Source: Caryophanales bacterium UBA5729
GTDB taxonomy: Bacteria; Bacillota_I; Bacilli_A; Izemoplasmatales; Hujiaoplasmataceae
Direction of reading: 5' to 3'
Length of the DNA: 64,000 nucleotides
Assembly: GCA_002419505.1 (NCBI GenBank)
Contig: DIGF01000012.1
Coordinates: 248,001-312,000, forward strand
Numbering within the stretch: the stretch's first letter is position 1; the number at the start of each line of letters is the position of its first letter. Below the pieces are notes generated by a model, which worked only from the letters and a program-made list of their open reading frames with translations, did no database searches and was not told where the DNA came from. Positions 17,252 through 26,826 of this stretch are shown here, piece by piece. The translations under genes and the position numbers were made by a program.

Positions 17252-19330
17252 TTATTTATGTTCTTCGTTATAGCGTTTTTGCTCTTCAACAATTTTATCA
17301 ATTAAATTACTTGGTACTTCCTCATATCTAACGAATGCTCTAGAAAATGTTCCTGAGCCTTGTGTCATCGCTTTTAAATCAATAGTATATTTAGTGATTT
17401 CCGCTTCTGGAACTTCGGCAACAACCATTTGATATCCTTGAACCGCAGGTTCCATACCAAGCACTCTACCACGACGTTTATTAATATCCCCTAAAACATC
17501 ACCTAAATATTCATCTTTTACAGTAATTTCAACTTTATATATAGGCTCTAAAATTGTTGGTTTAGCAGTTTTACAAGCTTCTTTAAAAGCTATTGAAGCA
17601 GCCATTTTAAAAGCTAATTCATTAGAGTCAACAGCATGGTACTTCCCATCAGTTAAGATCCCTTTTACACCAATCACTGGAAAACCGGCTAAAACACCAT
17701 GCTCAAGAGTTTCTTGTAAACCTTTATCAACTGCTGGAAAATATCCTCTAGGGACAGCTCCACCAAAAATTTCTTCAGCAAATTCATAGTCGGAATTTGG
17801 ATTTGGTTCAAATCTCATAACAACCACGCCATAGTATCCTGATCCACCAGATTGTTTGATATATCTTCCGTCCGCAGTAGCTGTTTGTTTAATTGTTTCT
17901 CTATAAACGATTCTTTGTTCTTCGGTTTGTAAAGCAACTTTGAACATATTTTTCATCTTATCAATAATATATCCTAGATGAATAATTCCTTGTCCGCCTA
18001 TTAGCAATTGAGAAGTCTCTTTATTTCTTAAAACTTCTAATGTATTATCTTCTAGTTGAAGTTTAGCCAATGCGCTTGATAATTTATCTTCATCTTTTTT
18101 ATTTTCAGGTCTAATCGCAACATACATAGTAGGTGTTGGCGAAACTATTTCTGGGTATACAATAATATTTTTCTTATCAGAAAGGGTAGTTCCTGTTTTT
18201 ACATCAGGAACTTTTGCCATTGCACAAATATCACCTGCATGAAAAGCATCTAGAGGAATTTGTGATTTTCCTAATAAAGTAAAGACTTGAGTAGCTTTTT
18301 CGGTTGATTCTTTATTTGAAACGTAAACTTCTTGCTCTTTACGTAAAGTACCTGATTTAATTTGCATTATATTAATCGTACCAACGAATGGATCGATTAA
18401 GGTTTTAAATACAAAAGCTGAAAAAGGTTGATCATCACTAAATTTCCTTTTAACTTCAGCGTCTTTTTCATTTCTTCCAACTGATTCTGGTAAATCAGCT
18501 GTAGTTGGAAAATATTGTTTAATCATATGTAATAAAGTTAATGCCCCAATATCTTTTAAACTAGACCCAACCATAACCGGAACAGCTTCACCGGATAAAA
18601 CGCTCTTTTGTAAACCGCATTTTATTTCTTCTATAGTTAACTCTTCGCCCTCAAAATACTTTTCTAATAATTTTTCATCAGAACCGGCTACAGTTTCAAT
18701 TAAATCTTGTCTTAAAGATTCCACTTTATCCATTTTATCTTCGTAAATATCACCATCAACACATTTAGTTCCATCATAAATTCTAGCTTTTAAATCAACG
18801 ATATCCGCGAAACCATTAAATTCATCGCTCTTACCTAAAGGTAAACAGAATGGAACAGCTTCTTTTCCTAATTTTGTTCTAACTTCTTCTAAAACTTCGT
18901 CAAATTTAATATTTTCCTTATCCATTTTATTAAGGAAAATTATTGCTGGTAAATTTCTCTTTTTGATCTCCAGCCACATTTTTTCAGTTCCTACTTCAAC
19001 ACCACTTAATGCATCGATAACTAAAACGACACCATTTGCAACAGATAAAGCATGAGAAATATCACCAATCAATTCGTCAGCACCAGGAGCATCTAAAACA
19101 TTAATCTTTATGTCTTTAAACTCTAGTGGGAGCAAACCCGTTGTTAAAGAACTTAATTTTGTTTGTTCCTCTGGAGTGTAGTCCGATACAGTTGATTTTT
19201 TTTCAACAGTTCCTTTTTTGTCAATAGTTCCCGAAATGTATGCTAGAGATTCAGCAAGTGAAGTTTTTCCACTTCCTAAATGCCCTAACAAAATTACGTT
19301 TTTTATAGCGTTAGCCTTGTATTCATTCAT
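17252..19330 (-). CDS. EF-G-like translation factor GTPase (EF-G paralogue)
   Basis: 692 residues with the full EF-G domain order: GTPase, domain II, III, IV and V. G1 is GHLGSGKT at residues 16-23, G3 DAPG near 80, and G4 NKMD near 133. It differs from the main EF-G, where G1 is AHIDAGKTT and G3 is DTPGHVDF. This matches the paralogue group often called EF-G-2 or elongation factor G-like protein, whose role in translocation is limited or unclear. It is not next to rpsL, rpsG or tuf, as canonical fusA would be. Single-gene unit with an extended -10 and a weak cre-like sequence upstream. Confidence 0.88.
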   Translation of the reverse strand: MNEYKANAIKNVILLGHLGSGKTSLAESLAYISGTIDKKGTVEKKSTVSDYTPEEQTKLSSLTTGLLPLEFKDIKINVLDAPGADELIGDISHALSVANGVVLVIDALSGVEVGTEKMWLEIKKRNLPAIIFLNKMDKENIKFDEVLEEVRTKLGKEAVPFCLPLGKSDEFNGFADIVDLKARIYDGTKCVDGDIYEDKMDKVESLRQDLIETVAGSDEKLLEKYFEGEELTIEEIKCGLQKSVLSGEAVPVMVGSSLKDIGALTLLHMIKQYFPTTADLPESVGRNEKDAEVKRKFSDDQPFSAFVFKTLIDPFVGTINIMQIKSGTLRKEQEVYVSNKESTEKATQVFTLLGKSQIPLDAFHAGDICAMAKVPDVKTGTTLSDKKNIIVYPEIVSPTPTMYVAIRPENKKDEDKLSSALAKLQLEDNTLEVLRNKETSQLLIGGQGIIHLGYIIDKMKNMFKVALQTEEQRIVYRETIKQTATADGRYIKQSGGSGYYGVVVMRFEPNPNSDYEFAEEIFGGAVPRGYFPAVDKGLQETLEHGVLAGFPVIGVKGILTDGKYHAVDSNELAFKMAASIAFKEACKTAKPTILEPIYKVEITVKDEYLGDVLGDINKRRGRVLGMEPAVQGYQMVVAEVPEAEITKYTIDLKAMTQGSGTFSRAFVRYEEVPSNLIDKIVEEQKRYNEEHK

Positions 19331-19348
19331 TATAAATATCTCCTTCCG

Positions 19349-19381
19349 TTTAAAACGCTTACAGTCTATTACATTATATCA
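19349..19381 (-). promoter_or_regulatory. Extended -10 promoter and weak cre-like site before the EF-G paralogue
   Basis: Minus strand TGATATAAT at 19381-19373. Just downstream, 19349-19364 contains TGTAAGCG on the minus strand, matching the CcpA cre consensus with two mismatches. Regulation by CcpA is tentative. Confidence 0.4.
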
Positions 19382-19450
19382 TAATTGATGAAAAAGAAAA
19401 GATTTTAAAATCGTTTTTTTTGTCCTAAAAAATCAATAAAAAACAATCCA

Positions 19451-19484
19451 AAAAAAATAAAAAACATTCGCTCTTAAGCAAATG
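19451..19484 (-). terminator. Terminator of tRNA-Trp
   Basis: Stem CATTTGC/GCGAATG (minus 19484-19478 and 19471-19465) with six-base loop, then T-rich tail. Confidence 0.7.
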
Positions 19485-19520
19485 CTTTTAATCTAAGTAA
19501 TTTAGTTGCGACTCAAAAAA

Positions 19521-19595
19521 TGGCAGGGGTGACAGGATTCGAACCCGTACAAACAGTTTTGGAGACTGTCGTGCTACCGTTGACACCACACCCCT
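19521..19595 (-). tRNA. tRNA-Trp (anticodon CCA)
   Basis: 75 bases with acceptor AGGGGTG/CACCCCT, anticodon loop CTCCAAA in stem ACAGT/ACTGT, encoded CCA end. Only a CCA anticodon, no UCA, which fits UGA being a stop codon here, unlike Mycoplasma. Confidence 0.96.
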
Positions 19596-19610
19596 AGAGA
19601 GTCATACTAT

Positions 19611-19639
19611 ATTATGATATATTTACAAACATTAGTCAA
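19611..19639 (-). promoter_or_regulatory. Promoter of tRNA-Trp, overlapping the end of the V-ATPase D gene
   Basis: TTGACT (19639-19634), 17-base spacer, CATAAT (19616-19611). The -35 overlaps the last codons and stop of the subunit D gene. Confidence 0.65.
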
Positions 19640-20276
19640 GAATTTTATTTAGTTCTTCTATATGTTTCTTTTCTTGATTATTTTTTATAATTTTTCTGCG
19701 AGTAAATTCTTCTCTTTCTCTTTCTTCAAGAGTATCGCTTATAAACCTTATCTTTTCGCGGTAATCTGGTATAACTACGTTCTTTAATGCGTTAGCTCTT
19801 TTTCTAGTTTTCCTAATAGCATTAGCTAAGCGATAAAGACTGTTATCAACTTCAGCCAAAACTAAAGTCAAGTCTCTAACTTTCAAAAAGCTTTTGTAGG
19901 CATAGTCAAATTTAGTATTAGTGCTCGAAATACCATAACGAATTTTTATATCATCTTCATCATATAAAACTTTTGGAATTTCCACACCCATTACTGAGCG
20001 GTAAGTTATATCAATATTGTTATCAATAGGAATAGCTTTTGCTATATCATTGATAACGCCTAGAGTAATATTAGCTTCTTGTAAAGTAAAATAAGCGCGT
20101 TTATATATGTATTCTATTTCCTCCCTAAGATGTCTTACCTTTTCAATTTGAACCATCATCTCTTTAATAAGAATATTTCGTTTTCTATCCATTAAATCAT
20201 AGCCAAGCTCAGCGAGTTTGACTGATTTTTTTAAAGCTAATAAATTTCCTTTAGTCGGGAATATTTGTTTAGCCAT
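19632..20276 (-). CDS. ntpD: V-type ATPase subunit D
   Basis: Central rotor shaft of the V1 part, turning inside the A3B3 ring. 214 residues, family size. The N terminus PTKGNLLALKKSVKLAELGYDLMDRKRNIL matches the conserved start of subunit D (PT+xxLxxL+..L..A..G..LL..KRD.L) in shortened form. Two long coiled-coil helices at the ends flank a small middle domain, with basic ARKTRKRANALKNVVIP-like C-terminal helix (here RKTRKRANALKNVVIPDYRE). Last gene of the operon, one base after ntpB. Confidence 0.93.
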   Translation of the reverse strand: MAKQIFPTKGNLLALKKSVKLAELGYDLMDRKRNILIKEMMVQIEKVRHLREEIEYIYKRAYFTLQEANITLGVINDIAKAIPIDNNIDITYRSVMGVEIPKVLYDEDDIKIRYGISSTNTKFDYAYKSFLKVRDLTLVLAEVDNSLYRLANAIRKTRKRANALKNVVIPDYREKIRFISDTLEEREREEFTRRKIIKNNQEKKHIEELNKILD

Positions 20277-20277
20277 T

Positions 20278-21717
20278 TTAGTGTTCCTCTTTTTTCAATT
20301 CTTTAATGTAGAGATTTTTATTTAATTCAAATCGATAATAAGCTTTTTCGTGATCATAGAATTTATCAAGTATTTTTTCTTCTGTTCTATCTAACTCTTC
20401 TTTAGGTAAAACAGATAACAAATTCCAGCCTAAATCTAAAGTATCTTTTATGTCGCGATTAACAAATCCTTGGGAAATAAAATGCTTTTCAAATAATCTT
20501 CCGAATTCCATATAATTTTTGTCTGCCGGACTAAGTTCGTCTTCACCAATTACTGACGCAAGACTTCTAGCATCCATAACTCTGGAATATGAGGCGAATA
20601 GTTGGTTCATCAACGGTTGATGATCTTCTCTTGTAAACCCAGCTCCAATTCCGTCTTTCATTAAACGTGAAAGTGAAGGCAAAACTCCTATAGGAGGATA
20701 AATACCCTGCATGTGCAACTCGCGTTCTAATACTATTTGTCCTTCAGTAATATACCCAGTTAAATCTGGAATCGGGTGGGTTATATCATCATTTGGCATC
20801 GATAATATTGGTATTTGAGTAACTGACCCGCTAGCAGTTTTAACTATTCCCGCTCTTTCAAGTAGTGATGCTAAATCCGAATATAGGTAACCTGGGTAAC
20901 CTTTTCTTCCCGGAATTTCACCTTTGCTAGAAGAAAACTCTCTTAAAGCTTCACAGTATGCAGTCATATCGGTCATTACGACCAAGATATGTTTATTGTG
21001 TTGGTAGGCAAGATATTCCGCGGCTGTTAATGCGCATCTTGGAGTTAACAACCTTTCAATTATAGGGTCATTCGATAAATTAAGATACATTACAACATTA
21101 TCTAAAACCCCTGCCTCTTCAAATGATCTACGGAAGTAATTAGCGACATCATTAGTAACCCCCATAGCAGCAAAAACAATCGAAAAATTAGAAGCGTCAC
21201 TTCCAGTTAATTTCGCTTGTTTGACTATTTGTACCGCTAATTCATTGTGTGGCATTCCTGAACCAGAAAATATCGGTAATTTTTGACCCCGAATTAATGT
21301 TGTTAGTCCATCAATGCTTGATATACCAGTATTTATGTAGTTTTTGGGATATAATCTTGAAACCGGATTTAAAGGCTCTCCGTTTATATCAAGATACTTT
21401 TCGACATAAACTGGACCCAGATCATCAATTGGATGACCAATTCCATTAAATACTCTACCCAAGATGTTCTTGGATAAGCCAAGTTCCATAGGTTTTCCTG
21501 TGAATTTAATTACAGTATTATTTAAAGATAAATCTCTAGTTCCTTCAAACACTAAAATGGCGGCTAAATCACCGTTGATTTCAACCACTCTTCCATGCCT
21601 AACACTACCGTTTTCAAGTCTTATTTCGACCATTTCTTCAAACCCAATGCCTTTAACATTGTCAAGAAATATTAGTGGTCCGTTTATCTTTTTTAAACCA
21701 ATGTATTGGAGATTCAT
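20278..21717 (-). CDS. ntpB: V-type ATPase subunit B (non-catalytic)
   Basis: Regulatory nucleotide-binding subunit of the A3B3 head. 479 residues. It lacks the GxxGxGKT loop; the equivalent segment reads LPIFSGSGMPHNELA, as expected for B subunits. TGISSIDGLTTLIRGQKL and the LYSDLASLLERAG region are typical. It follows ntpA by 11 bases and precedes ntpD. Works with ntpA for ATP hydrolysis or synthesis coupled to ion movement. Confidence 0.96.
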   Translation of the reverse strand: MNLQYIGLKKINGPLIFLDNVKGIGFEEMVEIRLENGSVRHGRVVEINGDLAAILVFEGTRDLSLNNTVIKFTGKPMELGLSKNILGRVFNGIGHPIDDLGPVYVEKYLDINGEPLNPVSRLYPKNYINTGISSIDGLTTLIRGQKLPIFSGSGMPHNELAVQIVKQAKLTGSDASNFSIVFAAMGVTNDVANYFRRSFEEAGVLDNVVMYLNLSNDPIIERLLTPRCALTAAEYLAYQHNKHILVVMTDMTAYCEALREFSSSKGEIPGRKGYPGYLYSDLASLLERAGIVKTASGSVTQIPILSMPNDDITHPIPDLTGYITEGQIVLERELHMQGIYPPIGVLPSLSRLMKDGIGAGFTREDHQPLMNQLFASYSRVMDARSLASVIGEDELSPADKNYMEFGRLFEKHFISQGFVNRDIKDTLDLGWNLLSVLPKEELDRTEEKILDKFYDHEKAYYRFELNKNLYIKELKKEEH

Positions 21718-21728
21718 ACATAGCCTCC

Positions 21729-23474
21729 TTACTTGATAGCACCAAATGCATCATCAATCATTTTATAATAATCATCAAATAAATCTAAATTATCATTAGG
21801 AATATCATATTTTACTTTAATTACCTTTTCAAACATATTTGTGTTCAGTAATAAGCTAAAAGCTTTGCCTTCTCTTATTACATTATTAGCCACTCTTTCT
21901 AAATATAAAATTAGATTCATCATTTTGAGTTGTTTTTCAAGCGGTACAAATGTATCGTCTTTGTGAAACGCATTTTGTTGAAGATATCCAACTCTAATAA
22001 CTCTTGCTATTTCTAAAATAAGTTTTTGATCATCTGGTAAAACGTCTTTTCCAATAAGTTTTACTATTTCCATCAATTTATTTTCTTCTGCCAAAATAGT
22101 AATAAATTTTTGTCTAGCCTCTAAAAACCCGACACCTACTTGCTTGTTATACCATTTGCTTAAATCACCAATGTATTCAGAATAACTTAAATTCCAATTA
22201 ATCGCTGCATAATGTCTTGCATAAGCTAACTCTTTATCTAAAGCCCAGAAAGCTCTAACAAATCTTTTGGTATTTTGCGTAACAGGTTCAGAAAAATCCG
22301 CGCCCTGTGGTGAAATAGCCCCAATAATTGAAACGGATCCTAATTTATCACTATAAGTTTTAACATATCCAGCTCTTTCATAGAATTGTGCAATTCTACT
22401 TGGAAGGTAAGCGGGGAACCCTTCTTCGGCAGGCATTTCTTCCAAACGACCACTGATTTCTCTTAAGGCTTCAGCCCATCTAGATGTAGAATCTGCCATT
22501 AAAGCAACATGATAGCCCATATCACGATAGTATTCAGCAATTGTAACTCCTGTGTATATACTAGCTTCACGAGCAGCAACAGGCATATTTGATGTGTTTG
22601 CAATCAAAACTGTTCTTTCAATAAGCGGTTTGTTGCTTTTTGGATCAATAAGCTCTGAGAACTCTTCTAATGTCTGAGTCATCTCATTACCTCTTTCTCC
22701 ACAACCTATGTAAACAATTATGTCAGCATCACACCATTTTGCAAATTGATGTTGCATCATTGTCTTTCCAGTTCCAAATCCACCCGGCACAGCCGCGCTA
22801 CCGCCTTTAGCTATAGGGAATAACGTGTCAATAACTCTTTGACCACTAACCAAAGGAATACTTAGAGATAACCTATCTCTAATCGGCCTCGGTTCTTTTA
22901 TAGGCCATTTTTGTATCATGGTGACTTCATGAATATTATCATTTTTATCTTTTATTTTTAATAAAACTTCTTCTGGTTTATATGAACCATTAGGTTTAAC
23001 CATAATGACATCACCAGATATGTTTTTCGGAATCAATAGGCGATGTTTAATCAATGATGTTTCTTGAATCACACCAAATATTTGGCCAAAACGCATAGGA
23101 TCTCCAACTTTTACTTTTAAATCGACTTCCCACTCTTTTTCCATATCTAAACAAGGAACATTCGTTCCTGGTTTAATAAAAATACCGTCTTGTTTATATA
23201 TTGCGTGCAACGGTCTTTGAATACCATCAAAAATATTGCCCAACAAACCAGGACCTAAAACCGCAGAAATAGATTCTCCCGTACAAATTACTTCTTCTCC
23301 AGGCATTAGGCCAGTGGTTGATTCATAAACCTGGATTACTGTATGGTCGTCATTAATAGAAATTACTTCGCCCAATAACTTCTTTTTTCCTACAAAAACT
23401 TTTTCCATTATATGAAAGTTATTAGCATTTTTTACTTTAATAACAGGTCCATTAATTGAGTAAACTTCATTCAT
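21729..23474 (-). CDS. ntpA: V-type ATPase subunit A (catalytic)
   Basis: Catalytic subunit of the V1/A1 head. 581 residues. Walker A GGFGTGKT at residues 231-238, with the catalytic Glu in GCGERGNEM about 25 residues later. The non-homologous insertion typical of A subunits (about residues 110-190) is present. Its length is near that of Enterococcus NtpA (593). Comes 17 bases after subunit E. Direction of work (ATP synthesis or ion export) cannot be decided from sequence. Confidence 0.97.
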   Translation of the reverse strand: MNEVYSINGPVIKVKNANNFHIMEKVFVGKKKLLGEVISINDDHTVIQVYESTTGLMPGEEVICTGESISAVLGPGLLGNIFDGIQRPLHAIYKQDGIFIKPGTNVPCLDMEKEWEVDLKVKVGDPMRFGQIFGVIQETSLIKHRLLIPKNISGDVIMVKPNGSYKPEEVLLKIKDKNDNIHEVTMIQKWPIKEPRPIRDRLSLSIPLVSGQRVIDTLFPIAKGGSAAVPGGFGTGKTMMQHQFAKWCDADIIVYIGCGERGNEMTQTLEEFSELIDPKSNKPLIERTVLIANTSNMPVAAREASIYTGVTIAEYYRDMGYHVALMADSTSRWAEALREISGRLEEMPAEEGFPAYLPSRIAQFYERAGYVKTYSDKLGSVSIIGAISPQGADFSEPVTQNTKRFVRAFWALDKELAYARHYAAINWNLSYSEYIGDLSKWYNKQVGVGFLEARQKFITILAEENKLMEIVKLIGKDVLPDDQKLILEIARVIRVGYLQQNAFHKDDTFVPLEKQLKMMNLILYLERVANNVIREGKAFSLLLNTNMFEKVIKVKYDIPNDNLDLFDDYYKMIDDAFGAIK

Positions 23475-23491
23475 AAAAACACCTCAAATCT

Positions 23492-24094
23492 TTATTTAGC
23501 TGCTAAATCAGAATGTTCATAGAACCACAATTGCTTTTCTCTTAATTTACCGTCAATAGTTTCATCAATCATAATTCCCATATCATAGCAAATTGCAGAA
23601 AAACCACCGATTTCAATTTCGTTGATTTCTTTAATTACATATTCTCCGTTAAAATTTTTATTGATAACTTCACTAATTACGTCGTCACCTTTTTTAATTC
23701 TAAATTCAACTGATTTTTTGGAGAAATCTTTATTTGTCTTTTTAACTTTTTTTGCCATTAATTCTTTATATTCTGGACTCGAAACAAATATTAAACATTT
23801 TTCTTTAGCTTCTTTAGTTACAGAATCCAATAACTCTCTGCGTTTTTTCATTAAATCTTTTGTATGTTCGGTCTTTACTCTACTCAAATTCGCTGAAAAA
23901 TCAGCATTTATTTCGTTTAACTCTAAATCTAGATTACGAAAAATGCTAGTTTTTAATTCATTGTGTATCTTTCTTAAATTCTTTTCTTTGGTTTCTTCTA
24001 TTTGTTTTTTTAAATTTTCTATTTGTTCATCAGCTTTACCATTAATTTCCTTTGCAAACTGACGATAAACATCATCTCTATTAAAATATGGCAT
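23492..24094 (-). CDS. ntpE: V-type ATPase subunit E (peripheral stalk)
   Basis: 200 residues: a Lys/Glu-rich N-terminal coiled coil (about residues 1-105) followed by a globular C-terminal part, as in peripheral-stalk E subunits. Primary sequence conservation is low, so the call rests on shape, length and operon position between F and A. It should pair with the G/H subunit encoded by the first gene of the operon to form a stator. Confidence 0.85.
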   Translation of the reverse strand: MPYFNRDDVYRQFAKEINGKADEQIENLKKQIEETKEKNLRKIHNELKTSIFRNLDLELNEINADFSANLSRVKTEHTKDLMKKRRELLDSVTKEAKEKCLIFVSSPEYKELMAKKVKKTNKDFSKKSVEFRIKKGDDVISEVINKNFNGEYVIKEINEIEIGGFSAICYDMGIMIDETIDGKLREKQLWFYEHSDLAAK

Positions 24095-24102
24095 AATTTA
24101 CC

Positions 24103-24411
24103 TCACAATTTAACGCCAATGGCTTCTGACACATATTCATCAATGCTTACACCTATTTTTTTGCCGCCATGACGATCTGGTATTTCAACAATTAAAGGCT
24201 TGGTTCTTTTTAATTTTAGTTCTGAGATGATATCCGGACATAAATCAACCAATTTTGTGGTGATTAATAATATTCCGATACTTTCATCATGTAAAACTTT
24301 TTCTATTTCCATCAATACTTTTGTTCTTTCATGCACAACAACGCCTTCTATTCCTACAAGGCGCATTCCCATTAAAGTATCCATATTGTCAGTGATTAAA
24401 AAGAATTTCAT
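24103..24411 (-). CDS. ntpF: V-type ATPase subunit F
   Basis: 102 residues. The N-terminal MKFFLITDNMDTLMGMRLVG matches the subunit F pattern (I.D.DT..GFRLAG). The middle ILLITTKLVDLCPDII corresponds to the strand that ends I.IT. The later PLIVEIPDRHG is the conserved P.I.EIP. Binds the central stalk with subunit D. Named NtpG in Enterococcus nomenclature. Nine bases before ntpE. Confidence 0.92.
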   Translation of the reverse strand: MKFFLITDNMDTLMGMRLVGIEGVVVHERTKVLMEIEKVLHDESIGILLITTKLVDLCPDIISELKLKRTKPLIVEIPDRHGGKKIGVSIDEYVSEAIGVKL

Positions 24412-24425
24412 AAAACCCCTTCTTT

Positions 24426-24875
24426 TTATAGTTTGTTGATGATAAGAATTGAAATAAGCAAACCGTAAATAGCAACACCTTCGCCAAGAGCAACGAAGAT
24501 TAATGATTTACCAAAGTTTTTCTCATTTTCAGAGAAAGCCCCAATAGCTGCTGGAGCCGCTGCAGCAACTGCAATACCAGCACCTAAAGCAGACATTCCG
24601 GTTGTTAAAGCAGCCCCAATAAAGCCTAAGCCTTGAGCTATTGAACCAGCAAACCCATCTGCTAAAACTTCTTCTCCCTCAGCGGCGAAAACTGATAAAG
24701 AACTCGCTTGCCAAATGAAAACAAATAAAACTAAAGCAAAGAACAATGATATATGTGTATATAATCTTACTTTAGTTGATCTTTTAGAAGTTTTTCCCAT
24801 AAAAGCCTTCACTAAGGGCAAAGTAATCAACACCACTAACACCAAAGGTAATATAATTTCTAATTTACTTAACAT
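24426..24875 (-). CDS. ntpK: V-type ATPase membrane rotor subunit K (c subunit)
   Basis: 149 residues. Four hydrophobic stretches, but only the second hairpin (about residues 75-149) looks like a c-type hairpin: GAALTTGMSALGAGIAVAAA and LGEGVAIYGLLISILI. Glu132 is the likely ion-binding carboxylate. The first half (residues 1-68) is a different pair of helices with a basic loop and a signal-like end VFAAEGEE. So there is one carboxylate per four-helix protein, unless the first part is removed. This resembles archaeal and some clostridial K proteins. Whether the ion is Na+ or H+ is unclear. Confidence 0.92.
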   Translation of the reverse strand: MLSKLEIILPLVLVVLITLPLVKAFMGKTSKRSTKVRLYTHISLFFALVLFVFIWQASSLSVFAAEGEEVLADGFAGSIAQGLGFIGAALTTGMSALGAGIAVAAAAPAAIGAFSENEKNFGKSLIFVALGEGVAIYGLLISILIINKL

Positions 24876-24887
24876 AATAATTTCCTC

Positions 24888-26816
24888 CTAATTAACATTA
24901 TATTTGAAAGGAATTCCATTTCCTTCAAAGTACCTTGAAAACATTTCATAAAATTCTAATCTTAAAACTTGAATACCTACTATCAAACCTTCTAGCCCCA
25001 TTACGAACAAGTTACCAAGTATAAAAGTTATACTTTTACCAACAACCCCGTCCATCATATCCATCAGCGTGAATACTACCAGCATCATTCCGGCATGTGA
25101 CAAAATGAATCCGCCGACACGTAAGAAAGACATTGTATTAGTTATGTAAGATAAGATGACTTCAAAAGCTTCGAAAAACGCTTCTGTAATAAATCCACCG
25201 AAACCATCAGGGAACATTTTATGTCCATGTATTAATCTCTCTAAAGGTTCTTTAAACATAATCAGTAAAATCGGTAATATTAAAAATGGAACAATGAAAA
25301 CCGGCTTAAGTAAGTTGATATCTGTAGTAAACATTAAAGCAACCGCAGTCAAAATAAAACTATAAAATATTAATCCGCTCACCCCATTATGAGAGAAAAA
25401 CGTTTCCGCATAATGTTTTCGTTTTAGCGACGTAACAATATTTAATATCATTGCAGTAACAATAAAAATCGAACCTAACCCCACCGCAGCAATTAAGAGC
25501 GTCATAGTGAAGTTTGAATCCATAACATGAATAGGTTTATCCACTAAACCAAATACTTTTTGGAATACTGGTATCAGAATTTCTTCATTCCCAAAAAATG
25601 AACCGTAGAAAAATCCAAAAATCGCTGAAGCAAATCCAATTCTTATTCCCACCGCAGCTAGTTTCATTCCCTTGAACTTCTTATAGAGCAAGAAACTTAT
25701 TAACATTAAAAGTAACCCTTGACCCAAATCTCCAAACATTATCCCAAATAATAAACTATATGTAATCGCTACTATTGGCGTTGGGTCCATGTCATTATAT
25801 GATGGCACTCCATACATTTCCACAAACATGCTAAATGGTTCTGTAAACCAATTATTCTTTAACTTGGTTGGCGGTGTCAAACGTTTATCATAATCAGGTG
25901 GTCTCATTTCAATTTCAACGCCGGGTAAATCCTTAAAGTTTTCTTCCATTCTACTTACATTTTTAACTTCTACAAAACCATTAATATTGATTTTGTTTCC
26001 CAAACCAACTACATATTTCTTAGCTTCATAAACTTTTGTTAGAAATTGTAATTCATTTTTAACTTCAATAAGCTCTTCAATATTATCTTGAATAATTCTA
26101 TCTATATCATCTTCAATTTCGCTTAAAGTTTGTTCTGTGACATCAATCTCCATTTTCAAAGTAGCTTGAGCACTAATTGGCGTCCCGTGAACAAATTCAG
26201 GAATATGAATGCGATCAAAAAATAGTGAAGAAAAAATATTATCTATTTCACGTTCATGATCATTTGTCGTTATATAAATAGACCAAGCATATCCTTTTTC
26301 TATCGAAAACGTCTGAAAAGCAAACATTTTATTGGTATAAAAATTAAGCTTTTCAACACTGTCTAAAGGTATTCTACCAACCCTTGCACTTACATATTCG
26401 CAAGAGAATAAATCATCAAGATTTATATTTAAATTTTCAATATGATTCACTTGTTTTAAAGCGTCTTGATACTTTTTTATTAATTCTTCAGTATCTTTCT
26501 TGTGATTTTGAAGTTGTTGAATTCTTTCATGCGTTGTAGAAACATACTGTCTCATATTATCAAGTGAGTAATCTAATGAACAAACCTCTTTTTGGGGAAT
26601 TTTAATTTCAAATTCTTTTTCCATGTCAAAAATTTCTTTCAAAATAATATTACAAGGATTATCTGTAGAATAAGATTGAAGGCCATGAACAGTATCTATG
26701 ATTTCGCTGGCAGAAACCATGTGCAAATAATCCATCTCAACTAATCTAGCCAAGATTGGATCAATGTTATCATTGCTTGATGATATATTAAATAATTTTA
26801 ATTTAGCAATACCCAT
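24888..26816 (-). CDS. ntpI: V-type ATPase subunit I (a subunit)
   Basis: Membrane stator that forms the ion half-channels. 642 residues. The N-terminal cytoplasmic half (about 1-330) has coiled coils near 85-120 and 225-265 and binds peripheral stalks. The C-terminal half has about seven to eight membrane helices. The essential Arg sits in SFLRVGGF at residue 566. GDLGQGLLL is the typical first-helix motif of the membrane part. Eleven bases after the C gene and followed by ntpK. Confidence 0.95.
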   Translation of the reverse strand: MGIAKLKLFNISSSNDNIDPILARLVEMDYLHMVSASEIIDTVHGLQSYSTDNPCNIILKEIFDMEKEFEIKIPQKEVCSLDYSLDNMRQYVSTTHERIQQLQNHKKDTEELIKKYQDALKQVNHIENLNINLDDLFSCEYVSARVGRIPLDSVEKLNFYTNKMFAFQTFSIEKGYAWSIYITTNDHEREIDNIFSSLFFDRIHIPEFVHGTPISAQATLKMEIDVTEQTLSEIEDDIDRIIQDNIEELIEVKNELQFLTKVYEAKKYVVGLGNKININGFVEVKNVSRMEENFKDLPGVEIEMRPPDYDKRLTPPTKLKNNWFTEPFSMFVEMYGVPSYNDMDPTPIVAITYSLLFGIMFGDLGQGLLLMLISFLLYKKFKGMKLAAVGIRIGFASAIFGFFYGSFFGNEEILIPVFQKVFGLVDKPIHVMDSNFTMTLLIAAVGLGSIFIVTAMILNIVTSLKRKHYAETFFSHNGVSGLIFYSFILTAVALMFTTDINLLKPVFIVPFLILPILLIMFKEPLERLIHGHKMFPDGFGGFITEAFFEAFEVILSYITNTMSFLRVGGFILSHAGMMLVVFTLMDMMDGVVGKSITFILGNLFVMGLEGLIVGIQVLRLEFYEMFSRYFEGNGIPFKYNVN

Positions 26817-26826
26817 CTATTTCACC

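Noticed and set aside
19521..19595. Possible use of UGA as tryptophan (mycoplasma code)
   Set aside because: tRNA-Trp has anticodon CCA, and TGA ends mfd, kdd and atoD at expected family lengths.
23622..24062. 146-residue plus-strand open frame
   Set aside because: Antisense to ntpE; Ser/Phe-rich translation is typical of the complement of a Lys/Glu-rich coiled coil.
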